37,217 bases of DNA from Marinobacter changyiensis. Lineage in GTDB: Bacteria; Pseudomonadota; Gammaproteobacteria; Pseudomonadales; Oleiphilaceae. The notes below the pieces were generated by a model that was given only the letters and a program-made list of their open reading frames with translations, did not search any database and was not told the DNA's origin. Positions 17,397 to 23,890 of this stretch are shown one piece after another. Positions within the stretch are counted from its first letter, which is position 1. Every line of letters starts with the position of its first letter. The stretch is taken from the NCBI RefSeq assembly GCF_009193265.1, contig NZ_VZZZ01000010.1:1-37217 (forward strand), in the 5' to 3' direction. Position numbers and translations under genes: made by a program.

Positions 17397-17444
17397 CCAG
17401 CCAGTTATAGCGCCAGGTGCGGGTGTAGCGCTCTAACTGGCTGG
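17397..17444. repeat. 17-bp inverted repeat (hairpin) with one mismatch
   Basis: CCAGCCAGTTATAGCGC (17397-17413) and GCGCTCTAACTGGCTGG (17428-17444) pair at 16 of 17 positions around a 14-nt loop. No U-tract follows on either strand, so it is not a standard intrinsic terminator. It could be a bidirectional transcription block after the GGDEF gene, a palindromic repeat element, or a protein or recombinase binding site. Confidence 0.75.
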
Positions 17445-17492
17445 CCCTATACCTATTCGGCTCGATGAGGAGGTACAGGGATATGCCACGTA

Positions 17493-17520
17493 GTGGTTGT
17501 GGTTGTGGTTGTGGTTGTGG
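17493..17520. repeat. Hexanucleotide tandem repeat (GTGGTT), four units plus a partial
   Basis: Four complete GTGGTT units (17493-17516) are followed by GTGG. Such a tract can change length by slippage, but six-base steps would not shift a frame and no supported gene contains it. Confidence 0.8.
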
Positions 17521-17560
17521 CTCTGCAAGAACGAACGACCCAATATGGCTTCGGGGGCAA

Positions 17561-17704
17561 CTACAATACCGATGAAAGGTCAATTTCCATCAAGTTGTCC
17601 AATGCCTCAGCTTTTGGGTTCTCCACTGCATGTGTCACTTGAATCTCAATAAATAGCGTCGCGCCGTTTTTCAGTGTGGCCGTGAAGGCCAGCGGGCGCT
17701 GAGC
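17561..17704 (-). pseudogene. C-terminal remnant of a nuclease-like (CoiA-type) protein
   Basis: The minus strand reads 47 codons (opening AQRPLAFTATLKNGATLFIE, with IEIQVTHAVENPK and LMEIDLSSV near the end) to a TAG at 17561-17563. A TGA lies directly upstream in frame, so only the tail is left. The spacing of the E-I-x-V-T-H strand and the LMEIDLS ending resembles CoiA-like, PDDEXK-type nuclease domains; this assignment is tentative. Confidence 0.4.
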
Positions 17705-17811
17705 TCAAGATTTACAGTGGTCAAGGACTGCTGGGCCCCTAGCTGTTGGCGGAGCGTTGCGTTCCGCACCGCGCAATACAAGGGGTAAGAGTGCCTAAAA
17801 CTCTAGCTTAT

Positions 17812-18105
17812 TCAGTCCAAGAATAGCTGGTCAACAATATTGAAGGGATAATCCCAAAAATGCTCATCTAGGAAAAAAATGTTCCCTTCCGTTAAACTTC
17901 CCTCTTTGCGAACGAGTCTCAACTGTTTAAGGACGTTTATTTGCATATAAATTAACCAGAACAGTTTTAAAGTGGGTGGCCTATCGCTTTCATTCGAACG
18001 TGATGAATACTCAACTTGTAACTCATGCAGGTCGAACGAACGACCAGAGCATTCCGTCAAAATCTCATACAACATCTTGTCGATAGAACATATTCTCCGG
18101 GACAT
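17812..18105 (-). CDS. Small protein of unknown function (97 aa), divergent from an XRE regulator
   Basis: The product opens MSRRICSIDKMLYEILTECS and contains a helix-rich core with INVLKQLRLVRKEGS followed by GNIFFLDEHFW, which has the look of a winged-helix fold. I do not recognise a family. AAGG 7 nt upstream supports the ATG at 18105. It is divergently arranged with the XRE gene across 110 bp of AT-rich DNA, a layout common in regulator/target pairs. Function unknown. Confidence 0.55.
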   Translation of the reverse strand: MSRRICSIDKMLYEILTECSGRSFDLHELQVEYSSRSNESDRPPTLKLFWLIYMQINVLKQLRLVRKEGSLTEGNIFFLDEHFWDYPFNIVDQLFLD

Positions 18106-18192
18106 AATTTAGCCTTAAGAATCAAATGAGATCCGTTATTAATTAATGGGTAGTATATGCCGTGGACTGAGAAACTCAAGAACGGAATAGTC

Positions 18193-18213
18193 TTGCCTCC
18201 ACTTTGGAGGCAA
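18193..18213 (+). promoter_or_regulatory. Hairpin sequestering the ribosome binding site of the XRE gene
   Basis: TTGCCTCC (18193-18200) pairs perfectly with GGAGGCAA (18206-18213) around a 5-nt loop ACTTT. GGAGG (18206-18210) is the ribosome binding site of the XRE gene, so in RNA it would be fully paired. As DNA the same 21 bp is a palindrome suitable as an operator. Confidence 0.7.
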
Positions 18214-18215
18214 CA

Positions 18216-18428
18216 ATGTGCGATCTCAAAAAGAGATTTGGTCAAAACCTCAGAATAGTCCGCAAATCCAGAGGGTTATCGCAAGAGCACCTCGCCTATG
18301 CTGCGGGGATCGATAGGAGCTATGTCGGCAAGATAGAGCGCGGGGAAGTAAACTTAACCATTGAAAAGCTTTACTTGCTTGCAAAAACCATTGGGTGTTC
18401 ACCGAAAGACCTTGTTCCTGAAGTCTGA
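18216..18428 (+). CDS. XRE-family transcriptional regulator (70 aa)
   Basis: The start is ATG 18216, 5 nt after GGAGG. The protein is a bare HTH_3 domain: RFGQNLRIVRKSRGLSQEHL, then AGIDRSYVGKIERGEVNLT and a closing dimer helix (LAKTIGCSPKDLV). Length and pattern resemble the controller (C) proteins of restriction-modification systems and other short XRE repressors. No methylase or endonuclease is nearby apart from the nuclease-like tail at 17561. It may repress itself and the divergent 97-aa gene through the palindrome at 18193-18213. Confidence 0.85.
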   Translation: MCDLKKRFGQNLRIVRKSRGLSQEHLAYAAGIDRSYVGKIERGEVNLTIEKLYLLAKTIGCSPKDLVPEV

Positions 18429-18499
18429 GCCTTCAACGGCGATTTATTTTCGGCGTCGTTCGCTTAGGGGGCAAAATGACTGTATCGGGAGGAAGAGGT

Positions 18500-18898
18500 G
18501 ACAATAGGCTTGGGGTAAGCGGAAAGCAGACCTGTCACTATTAGTCCAAAATTTTCATTGTGAGGGTTTCCAAAATAGCGGGGGCAACAAAATAGACTCA
18601 TGGCAATGGTGAAACGCACAGCTAGGTCTTCTTTCGAATCACTTGGCCATTTTCATCTAACTCTGTCAGGTAGCGATTTGTTTTGCGTAACGCTTCAGCG
18701 GTTCGGCCTGATTCTCGATCACGATCTACAGTATCGAAAACGGCATCGGGATCGACAGGGACTCCAGCGGCTGCAAGAGCCTTAAGATCTTCTCTAACAG
18801 ACTCTATAATTTTTGATTTTGACATAAGCAACTCCTGCTGGACTTTAATACAGATAATAGACCATTGGATGTTGGTCTGTCCCGAAGTGGGGATGTCA
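18500..18898. repeat. 399-bp dispersed repeat, copy 1
   Basis: Runs from GACAATAGG to GGGATGTCA. It is about 97% identical, without gaps, to 26823-27221 (I count about ten substitutions), while the flanks are unrelated. It contains the 67-aa ORF on the minus strand. The ends show only a 4-5 bp inverted match (TGACA / TGTCA in this copy). Confidence 0.85.
18622..18825 (-). CDS. 67-aa protein of the 399-bp repeat, copy 1
   Basis: ATG 18825 is preceded by AGGAG at 7 nt spacing. The protein opens MSKSKIIESVREDLKALAAA and ends ENGQVIRKKT. It is charged and probably helical, with no family I recognise. The paralogue at 26945-27148 differs by only two amino acids (K/Q at 5, P/T at 26) although about six bases of the gene differ, weak evidence that the protein sequence is maintained. 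Possible roles include a small DNA-binding or antitoxin-like protein; this is unproven. Confidence 0.6.
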   Translation of the reverse strand: MSKSKIIESVREDLKALAAAGVPVDPDAVFDTVDRDRESGRTAEALRKTNRYLTELDENGQVIRKKT

Positions 18899-19097
18899 CA
18901 AGTAAGCACTAGGCAGGCTGCATCCTGCTTGCAGCACCCACCCCATGACGATTCCCGAGATGATTTGAGATGAAAACTCTTCTTTTTTCTTCTGTCCCTT
19001 GCCCTCTCAAAATCGACTCAACTTCAGGATTGACCTTAGCAGCCAGATAACGAACACAAATAGAATTGAAAAAAGAGCTCAAGTCCGGACGTTGACC
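18899..19097. other. Unassigned stretch between the repeat and the cyclodeaminase remnant
   Basis: A minus-strand frame (18909-19103) is open and contains VNPEVESILRGQGTEEKRR, but it fuses into the remnant upstream and shows no start or family. It may be a junk junction frame. Confidence 0.3.
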
Positions 19098-19390
19098 AGC
19101 CACCAGTGCCCTTGATCGTAAGAATGCTGGGCCATAGACGGCAGGTAGACGCCAGCAACCGCCGACAAACCATGGGCCGAATTCCGAGGAAATACATTAA
19201 CCATTTCTAAGCCGATGTAACCGCGCGCCTGCCAGGCCAGCATCAGTAGCATGGTCGCCTCGCCATTGTTCCGATGCATGCTGTGATGATGGCGCGACGG
19301 TGCCTAAACACCGTTGCGAAAGGCCTCGCCGATGCTGTCGACCAGCGCCGGCCAAAGCAGCGCCTGGGCAATCTGTTCGGCGCTAATCAA
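19098..19390 (-). pseudogene. Ornithine cyclodeaminase / mu-crystallin family, N-terminal remnant
   Basis: Directly downstream of ridA the minus strand reads RLISAEQIAQALLWPALVDS, GEAFRNGV, then an in-frame TAG, then RHHHSMHRN and LLMLAWQARGYIGLEMVNVF. This is the N-terminal third of the ornithine cyclodeaminase/mu-crystallin family. It ends abruptly near 19098, so the NAD-binding half is lost. With the stop and truncation it is non-functional. Confidence 0.75.
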
Positions 19391-19397
19391 ACGCCTC

Positions 19398-19754
19398 TCA
19401 AGCCTCCAGCAAGGCGGCGATCACCATGATCTCGACTTTCCATTCCGGCTTCGCCAGTTTGGCTTCCACACAGGCGCGCACGGGAGGGTTGCGATCCGCT
19501 ACCCAGGCATCCCAGGCGGCATTCATGTCGGCAAAGTCGGCCATGTCCGTGACCCAGATGGTCGCAGAAAGCAGGGCGTCCCTGGATGAACCGGCACGCT
19601 CCAGCAGCGCGTCGATGTTGTCCAGTATCTGCTGGGTCTGCTCACGCATGCCAACGCTGGCGTCGTTGGCGACCTGGCCGGCTAGATAGACCGTGCCCCG
19701 ATGAACAACAGCCTGGCTCATGCGAACGTTGGAGTCGATATGGTTAATGGACAT
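19398..19754 (-). CDS. RidA/YjgF-family protein
   Basis: The product is 118 residues, close to the usual size of the family. It has the RidA core: VYLAGQVAND, QTQQILDNIDALLERAGSS, ATIWVTDMADFADMNAAWD, NPPVRACVEAKLAKPEWKVE. The Arg in PPVRACV is the ligand-carboxylate binding residue. RidA proteins hydrolyse reactive enamine/imine intermediates of amino-acid breakdown. AGGAAC 7 nt before ATG 19754 supports the start. It sits between two decayed genes of the same operon and is the only intact member of that tail. Confidence 0.9.
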   Translation of the reverse strand: MSINHIDSNVRMSQAVVHRGTVYLAGQVANDASVGMREQTQQILDNIDALLERAGSSRDALLSATIWVTDMADFADMNAAWDAWVADRNPPVRACVEAKLAKPEWKVEIMVIAALLEA

Positions 19755-19784
19755 AGGGCTGTTCCTTTTTGGATTGTATAGTCA

Positions 19785-20047
19785 GTGTTACGAATGGTTT
19801 TGGAAGGTACTCAGAAAACCCGCCAGGAAGGCCGCGATATCGGCCCCCAAGCTGGCGCTGGGATAGTTCCCTTCTTGGATGATCACCACCGGGCCGGCCA
19901 ATTTGCCCAAGCGTTCCCCGACCCGGGAAAAGTCCCGGGTTTCGAGTGTCATGCCCGCAAGTGGCTTCCGGTCCCGCGATGTACAGGGAAGCACTAATGG
20001 ATCTAGAGGCAGGGCAGCCTGAGCGGCTCCACCAATTCAAGATAGAC
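19785..20047 (-). pseudogene. Acetylpolyamine amidohydrolase / histone deacetylase family, C-terminal remnant
   Basis: The minus strand reads a segment ending in LAGMTLETRDFSRVGERLGK, LAGPVVIIQEGNY and LGADIAAFLAGFL. This is the closing part of HDAC-type amidohydrolases (QEGGY-like motif and final helices). Only about 85 residues remain and nothing upstream of 20047 matches, so most of the catalytic domain is gone. It lies between the amidohydrolase and ridA, suggesting an internal deletion in the operon. Confidence 0.65.
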
Positions 20048-20120
20048 ATTCCGTTGAGGTCTTGATTGCGGGAAGTGCCGGTCTCTATAGCGTGCCCTTA
20101 TCGAAGACCCTGTTAGTCTT

Positions 20121-21347
20121 TTACAACAGGTTCTTATAGAACTTTCCTCCTTTCATGATCGCCAAAAGCTGATGTTCTGGTTCCGTCAGGACGTTGATAT
20201 TCTCAAGGGGATTATCGCGAGTCACTAGCAGGTCACCGCGTGCGCCGGGAATGATCTCGCCGAAGTCCCCGACATGACCATAGGCATCAGCTGGATTGCA
20301 GGTTGCCGCGCGAATCAGTTCGTCGGTCGGAACAACATCTTTGCGCAGGTGAAATTCGTTAAGCTGGTGTCGCTGCATCCGCCCCAGCAGATCAGAGCCG
20401 TATAGCATTTTTACACCATGCCGCTGGGCCATCTCCAGAGCCTTGCCCCCCGCATCAAGTACATCGTAAACCTTCTTTTGCAGATGGGGTGCCATGCCGG
20501 CTTCAACACCTTCCTTGGATAGCGCATCATAAGTAGAGAGGGTGGGCGTCAGATAAGCATTGTGTTCCAGAAACAGCCGGCAGCTCTCTTCATCCATCAG
20601 ATTACCGTGCTCGATGGTTTTGACTCCGCGGGGTAGAAGCCGATTGATTGCCCGTGCGGTGTAAGCATGCGCCATGGTGTGAATGTTGGCAGCAGTGGCT
20701 TCCTCAACAATGGCATCGATCTCTTCCAGGGAAAACTGGGTGCTGTCAATTCGGTCCGTAGGAGAGGAAACGCCCCCGGAGGCCATGATTTTTATCTGGG
20801 TGGCGCCCTTGCGAATCTCGTCGCGAGCGGCCCGGCGCACTTCACTGACGCCATCACAGACACGTCCCAGACCAGCACAGCAAAAACAGCCTTCGAATGT
20901 TTGCTGGCCAGGTCCGCGCATGTCGGCGTGTCCACCAGTTTGCGAAAGCGCATTGCCACAGTACAGGAGACGAGGTCCAATAAGGCTGTCTTCTTCCACG
21001 GCTTTGGCCAAGCCGTGGTCGGCACCACCGGCATCGCGCACGGTGGTGAATCCCCGCATCAGCATATCTTCCAACAGTGCACTGGATTTGGCACCCACAT
21101 AGAAGGGAGACAAAATCTCTAACAGGGCAAAGTTTGGCGTTATCGCAGTGACATGCACGTGCGAGTCCACCAGGCCTGGCATGAGATAGTGACCTTTGAG
21201 ATCCACTACCTGATCATCTGATCCGCTGAGTGGGGTGTCGCTGATCTCAGTAATGCGACCGTCCTTAACGCGCACCTCGTAATTGGCCAGTACTTGGCCC
21301 CTACGGGTATCGATTACGTTTGCGTTAGTGAAGCGTATCGTTGTCAT
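20121..21347 (-). CDS. Metal-dependent amidohydrolase
   Basis: The product is 408 residues. It follows the amidohydrolase superfamily pattern: N-terminal beta-sandwich (IRFTNANVIDTRRGQVL), HVHV metal site after PGLVDS, a probable carboxylated Lys in IKIMASGGV, His in MAHAYT, His in IEHGN, and Asp in YGSDLLG. It resembles the imidazolonepropionase-like and Xaa-Pro dipeptidase/carboxypeptidase branch. AAGGAAA before ATG 21347 fits translation, 20 nt after dctM. It probably hydrolyses a cyclic amide or N-acyl amino acid imported by the TRAP transporter; the substrate is inferred from context only. Confidence 0.85.
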   Translation of the reverse strand: MTTIRFTNANVIDTRRGQVLANYEVRVKDGRITEISDTPLSGSDDQVVDLKGHYLMPGLVDSHVHVTAITPNFALLEILSPFYVGAKSSALLEDMLMRGFTTVRDAGGADHGLAKAVEEDSLIGPRLLYCGNALSQTGGHADMRGPGQQTFEGCFCCAGLGRVCDGVSEVRRAARDEIRKGATQIKIMASGGVSSPTDRIDSTQFSLEEIDAIVEEATAANIHTMAHAYTARAINRLLPRGVKTIEHGNLMDEESCRLFLEHNAYLTPTLSTYDALSKEGVEAGMAPHLQKKVYDVLDAGGKALEMAQRHGVKMLYGSDLLGRMQRHQLNEFHLRKDVVPTDELIRAATCNPADAYGHVGDFGEIIPGARGDLLVTRDNPLENINVLTEPEHQLLAIMKGGKFYKNLL

Positions 21348-21367
21348 TGGATTTCCTTAAACCTCAT

Positions 21368-22675
21368 TCAGAACATTAATTTTGGAAGGTACAGTGACAG
21401 CGCTGGGAACAGCACGATCAGCAGCAGCGCAACCAGGTCCATGACAATGAACCAGGCTACGCCTTTGAATACTTCTTGAAGGGTTACGCTGTTGCCTAGC
21501 GCGCCCTTTATGACATACACATTAAGACCAATAGGGGGCGTCACCAGCCCCACTTCAAGCAGCTTGACCACAATAATCCCGAACCATATAAGGTTGAGAT
21601 CGGCGCCCTCTACCAAGGGCAATATCAGCGGCAATGTCAGCAGCATCAAGCCAATGGAATCGATGAACATCCCCAAAACGAGATAGATCAGGGCGACAGC
21701 CAGAATGATCCACCAGGTTTCGGTGCTGACACCCAGGATCAGATCGGAGAAGGCGGCCGGCACCCCGCTCAAGGCCAAAAAACGGGTAAAGAAAAGCGAA
21801 CCGATAAGAATAATGAAAATGCTCGCGGTACTTACGGCCGTGCTTTTCACCGCGTTTTTAAAGGCGTCCAGGGTTAGCGAACGGCGTGTGAAGGCGATCA
21901 GACCGGCAATGGAAGTGCCGATGGCTCCTGCCTCAGTGGGTGAAAAGACGCCCAGGAAAATGCCCCCCAACACGGAGCCAATCAATAGCGGTAGGGGCCA
22001 GATGTCCTTGAAAGCGTCCCACTTTTCCTGGCGGGTGGAGCGAATGTTGGTATGGCCTGCCAAACTTGGCTTGAAGTGGACCCGAACCATGATCATCAGT
22101 ATGTACAACAGAGCGGATATGATGCCTGGCAGGAAGCCGGCCATGAATAGCTGGCCGACAGAAACTTGGGCATATACACCATATAGCACCAGGAGCACAC
22201 TTGGCGGAATCAACGAGCCCAAGGTGCCAGACGCGGCCACCGTCCCAGTAGCTAGACCCTTGTCATAGTTGTGCTTGAGCATCTCGGGAACGGCAATCCG
22301 TGACATGGCTGCGGAGGTTGCGACACTTGATCCAGAGGCTGCCGCGAAAAAAGCCGAGGCCATGACGCTTGAGACTGCCAGGCCGCCGGGAAGGCGAGCC
22401 AGATAAAGCCGCATGGCATGGAACAGTCCCTGGGTCATATTGGTGGTGGTGCAAAGGTAACCCATGAACAGGAACATGGGCGCGGCAGTCAGTTCCCAGG
22501 TGCCGGCGAAATCAAAAGGGGTGGCGGAAATCATTCCCCAAGCTACCGATATGCTCGTAATCTGGCTAATGCCGATGATTGAAACCAGCCCAAGCGCGAC
22601 TCCGATCGGGACCCGCAAGGCGATAAGTGTCAGTGCGAACACAATGCCCGCTACGCCAATTTGAATGTTACTCAT
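21368..22675 (-). CDS. dctM: TRAP transporter large permease, DctM family
   Basis: The product is 435 residues with about 12 hydrophobic segments, the family's usual size. Typical signatures include the FMGYLCTTTNMTQG region, ASGTLGSLIPPSVLLVLYG and GLVTPPIGLNVYVIKG. It forms the sodium-driven channel of a tripartite ATP-independent periplasmic transporter. AGGAGCC 5 nt upstream supports ATG 22675; the gap to dctQ is 9 nt. Confidence 0.93.
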   Translation of the reverse strand: MSNIQIGVAGIVFALTLIALRVPIGVALGLVSIIGISQITSISVAWGMISATPFDFAGTWELTAAPMFLFMGYLCTTTNMTQGLFHAMRLYLARLPGGLAVSSVMASAFFAAASGSSVATSAAMSRIAVPEMLKHNYDKGLATGTVAASGTLGSLIPPSVLLVLYGVYAQVSVGQLFMAGFLPGIISALLYILMIMVRVHFKPSLAGHTNIRSTRQEKWDAFKDIWPLPLLIGSVLGGIFLGVFSPTEAGAIGTSIAGLIAFTRRSLTLDAFKNAVKSTAVSTASIFIILIGSLFFTRFLALSGVPAAFSDLILGVSTETWWIILAVALIYLVLGMFIDSIGLMLLTLPLILPLVEGADLNLIWFGIIVVKLLEVGLVTPPIGLNVYVIKGALGNSVTLQEVFKGVAWFIVMDLVALLLIVLFPALSLYLPKLMF

Positions 22676-22684
22676 AGTTGGCTC

Positions 22685-23191
22685 CTAAAGTGCCTGGCGA
22701 AGACGCAGCGCCTTGGCGATATTGGCCAAGATAGCCAGACACATTGCCGCAAAGCCTACGGGAAGGGCCCAGCGGCTAGGCCATAGATAAAAGTTGAAGT
22801 TTGCCATGGCGGTCTCCTGCTGAGCGGTAGCGCGGATAGCATCCAGCAGACTCTGGTAGCCAAGCAGGCCGAAATAAGCCAGGCCGAGGAGGCTGGCAAA
22901 GACATACAGCACTAGCTGGGTGCGCGGGGAGAAGCGCCCAACCACGACGTCAACACTGATATGTTCCTGCTTGAGTTCAACATAAGCCAGTGGCAGAAAC
23001 ACGACACCGACCATGTAGTAGAAGGACACTATCTCCAGGGTGCCAGGAAACGAAGTGCCAATGACGTAGCGCAACGTGACGTCGACCGTAACGTGCAGGG
23101 CCATCAGTATCAGGAACAGCCCTGACAGAATAAGAGCGGCTTTACTAATCCAGTCACTCAAGGCTTCCAGCCGCATGGTTGGAGAGGTCAT
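22685..23191 (-). CDS. dctQ: TRAP transporter small permease, DctQ family
   Basis: The start is ATG 23191 (MTSPTMRLEALSDWISKAAL), which overlaps the tetR stop by one base (TGATG), implying translational coupling. The 168-residue protein has four membrane segments and the family core VDVTLRYVIGTSFPGTLEIV, with SFYYMVGVVFLPLAYVELKQ. It pairs with DctM in the inner membrane. A longer in-frame start at 23335 lies wholly inside tetR and would spoil the N-terminal hydrophobic pattern. Confidence 0.92.
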   Translation of the reverse strand: MTSPTMRLEALSDWISKAALILSGLFLILMALHVTVDVTLRYVIGTSFPGTLEIVSFYYMVGVVFLPLAYVELKQEHISVDVVVGRFSPRTQLVLYVFASLLGLAYFGLLGYQSLLDAIRATAQQETAMANFNFYLWPSRWALPVGFAAMCLAILANIAKALRLRQAL

Positions 23192-23823
23192 CAGATGTGC
23201 CCCCGCACCGAACTGTTGGTCCGGCTTGCGAAGCCAGAATTGATCAGCGTCTGCTTCCAGAACAGCATCATTTCCCGATAGAGTTCGGGGTCGTCTCGCC
23301 AGATACTCTGGGCCGCCATGCCACGCATCATGCATAGCGTCGCATTCAGTGCTACCCGATTTTCATGCGCACTATGCTGCTCACTGGATACCAGCTGTTC
23401 CCAGATAGCTTCAAGGGATTCGTTAAAGTGTGTAGCCAAGGGCACGAGGACTTCCTTTGCCGCCTTATCAGTGCGGGCTGCCGTGAGAAACTCCAGGGTC
23501 ACCATGAATAGATCACCCTTAAAGTGTTCATGGAGTATATCCAGCAGCGTTTCGAATTCGAGGGTGCCTTCTTCAACACGCTTGGCGGTCTCGCGGAAGC
23601 TCTCGACCTCGCGATCCAGCAGGTCTTCCATTGCGGCCTCCATCAGGATCGCCTTGGTTGGGTAATGATGCACCAACGCACCGCGCGATACTCCGGCCTG
23701 CTTGGCTATATCCACGGTCGATGTGGCGCGTATCCCCTTTTGCAGGATGCATTCCAGAGTGGCCTGCATAATCCTGGCCTGCGTCTGCTCGGAGCGTCCT
23801 TCTTGTGTCTGGCGTGCAGTCAC
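23191..23823 (-). CDS. TetR-family transcriptional regulator within the TRAP operon
   Basis: I prefer GTG 23823 (opening TARQTQEGRSEQTQARIM after the initiator), because GAAGAGG lies 7 nt upstream; the in-frame ATG 23868 has no ribosome site and its first codons would be the palindrome at 23843-23860. The product is 210 residues. The HTH is TSTVDIAKQAGVSRGALVHH, followed by YPTKAILMEAA, as in TetR/AcrR proteins; the C-terminal helical domain should bind the inducer. Lying between dctP and dctQ is unusual for a repressor and ties its level to that of the transporter. Likely operator: the dctP-azlC intergenic region. Confidence 0.88.
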   Translation of the reverse strand: MTARQTQEGRSEQTQARIMQATLECILQKGIRATSTVDIAKQAGVSRGALVHHYPTKAILMEAAMEDLLDREVESFRETAKRVEEGTLEFETLLDILHEHFKGDLFMVTLEFLTAARTDKAAKEVLVPLATHFNESLEAIWEQLVSSEQHSAHENRVALNATLCMMRGMAAQSIWRDDPELYREMMLFWKQTLINSGFASRTNSSVRGHI

Positions 23824-23842
23824 CTGGGTGCCTCTTCGGTCT

Positions 23843-23860
23843 GGGGCCGCATGCGGCCCC
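23843..23860 (-). repeat. GC-rich perfect palindrome between dctP and tetR
   Basis: GGGGCCGC followed by AT and GCGGCCCC form an 18-bp perfect palindrome. It starts 31 nt after the dctP stop. There is no following U-tract. In RNA it would cap the dctP 3' end and could raise dctP level relative to the membrane subunits; as DNA it could be an operator. Confidence 0.7.
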
Positions 23861-23890
23861 GAATTCATCTGCTCGGTAAGCGAGTACTAA

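Larger units (their letters stand above)
17305..17560. other. Intergenic region with a long hairpin and a hexanucleotide tract
   Basis: No supported gene. A minus-strand frame over the whole stretch is explained by the repeat tract (it reads PQPQPQ) and has no domain. The two structural features are listed separately. Confidence 0.5.

Noticed and set aside
17397..17444. attC recombination site reading of the 17-bp hairpin
   Set aside because: The box order is inverted relative to attC (GTT-type on the left, AAC-type on the right) on both strands.
18902..18920. IS66 terminal repeat after the first 399-bp copy (GTAAGCAC)
   Set aside because: Only the first six bases match; the following CCGG core is missing.
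20667..21122. Plus-strand frames opposite the amidohydrolase
   Set aside because: Antisense shadows; the amidohydrolase frame contains all metal ligands.
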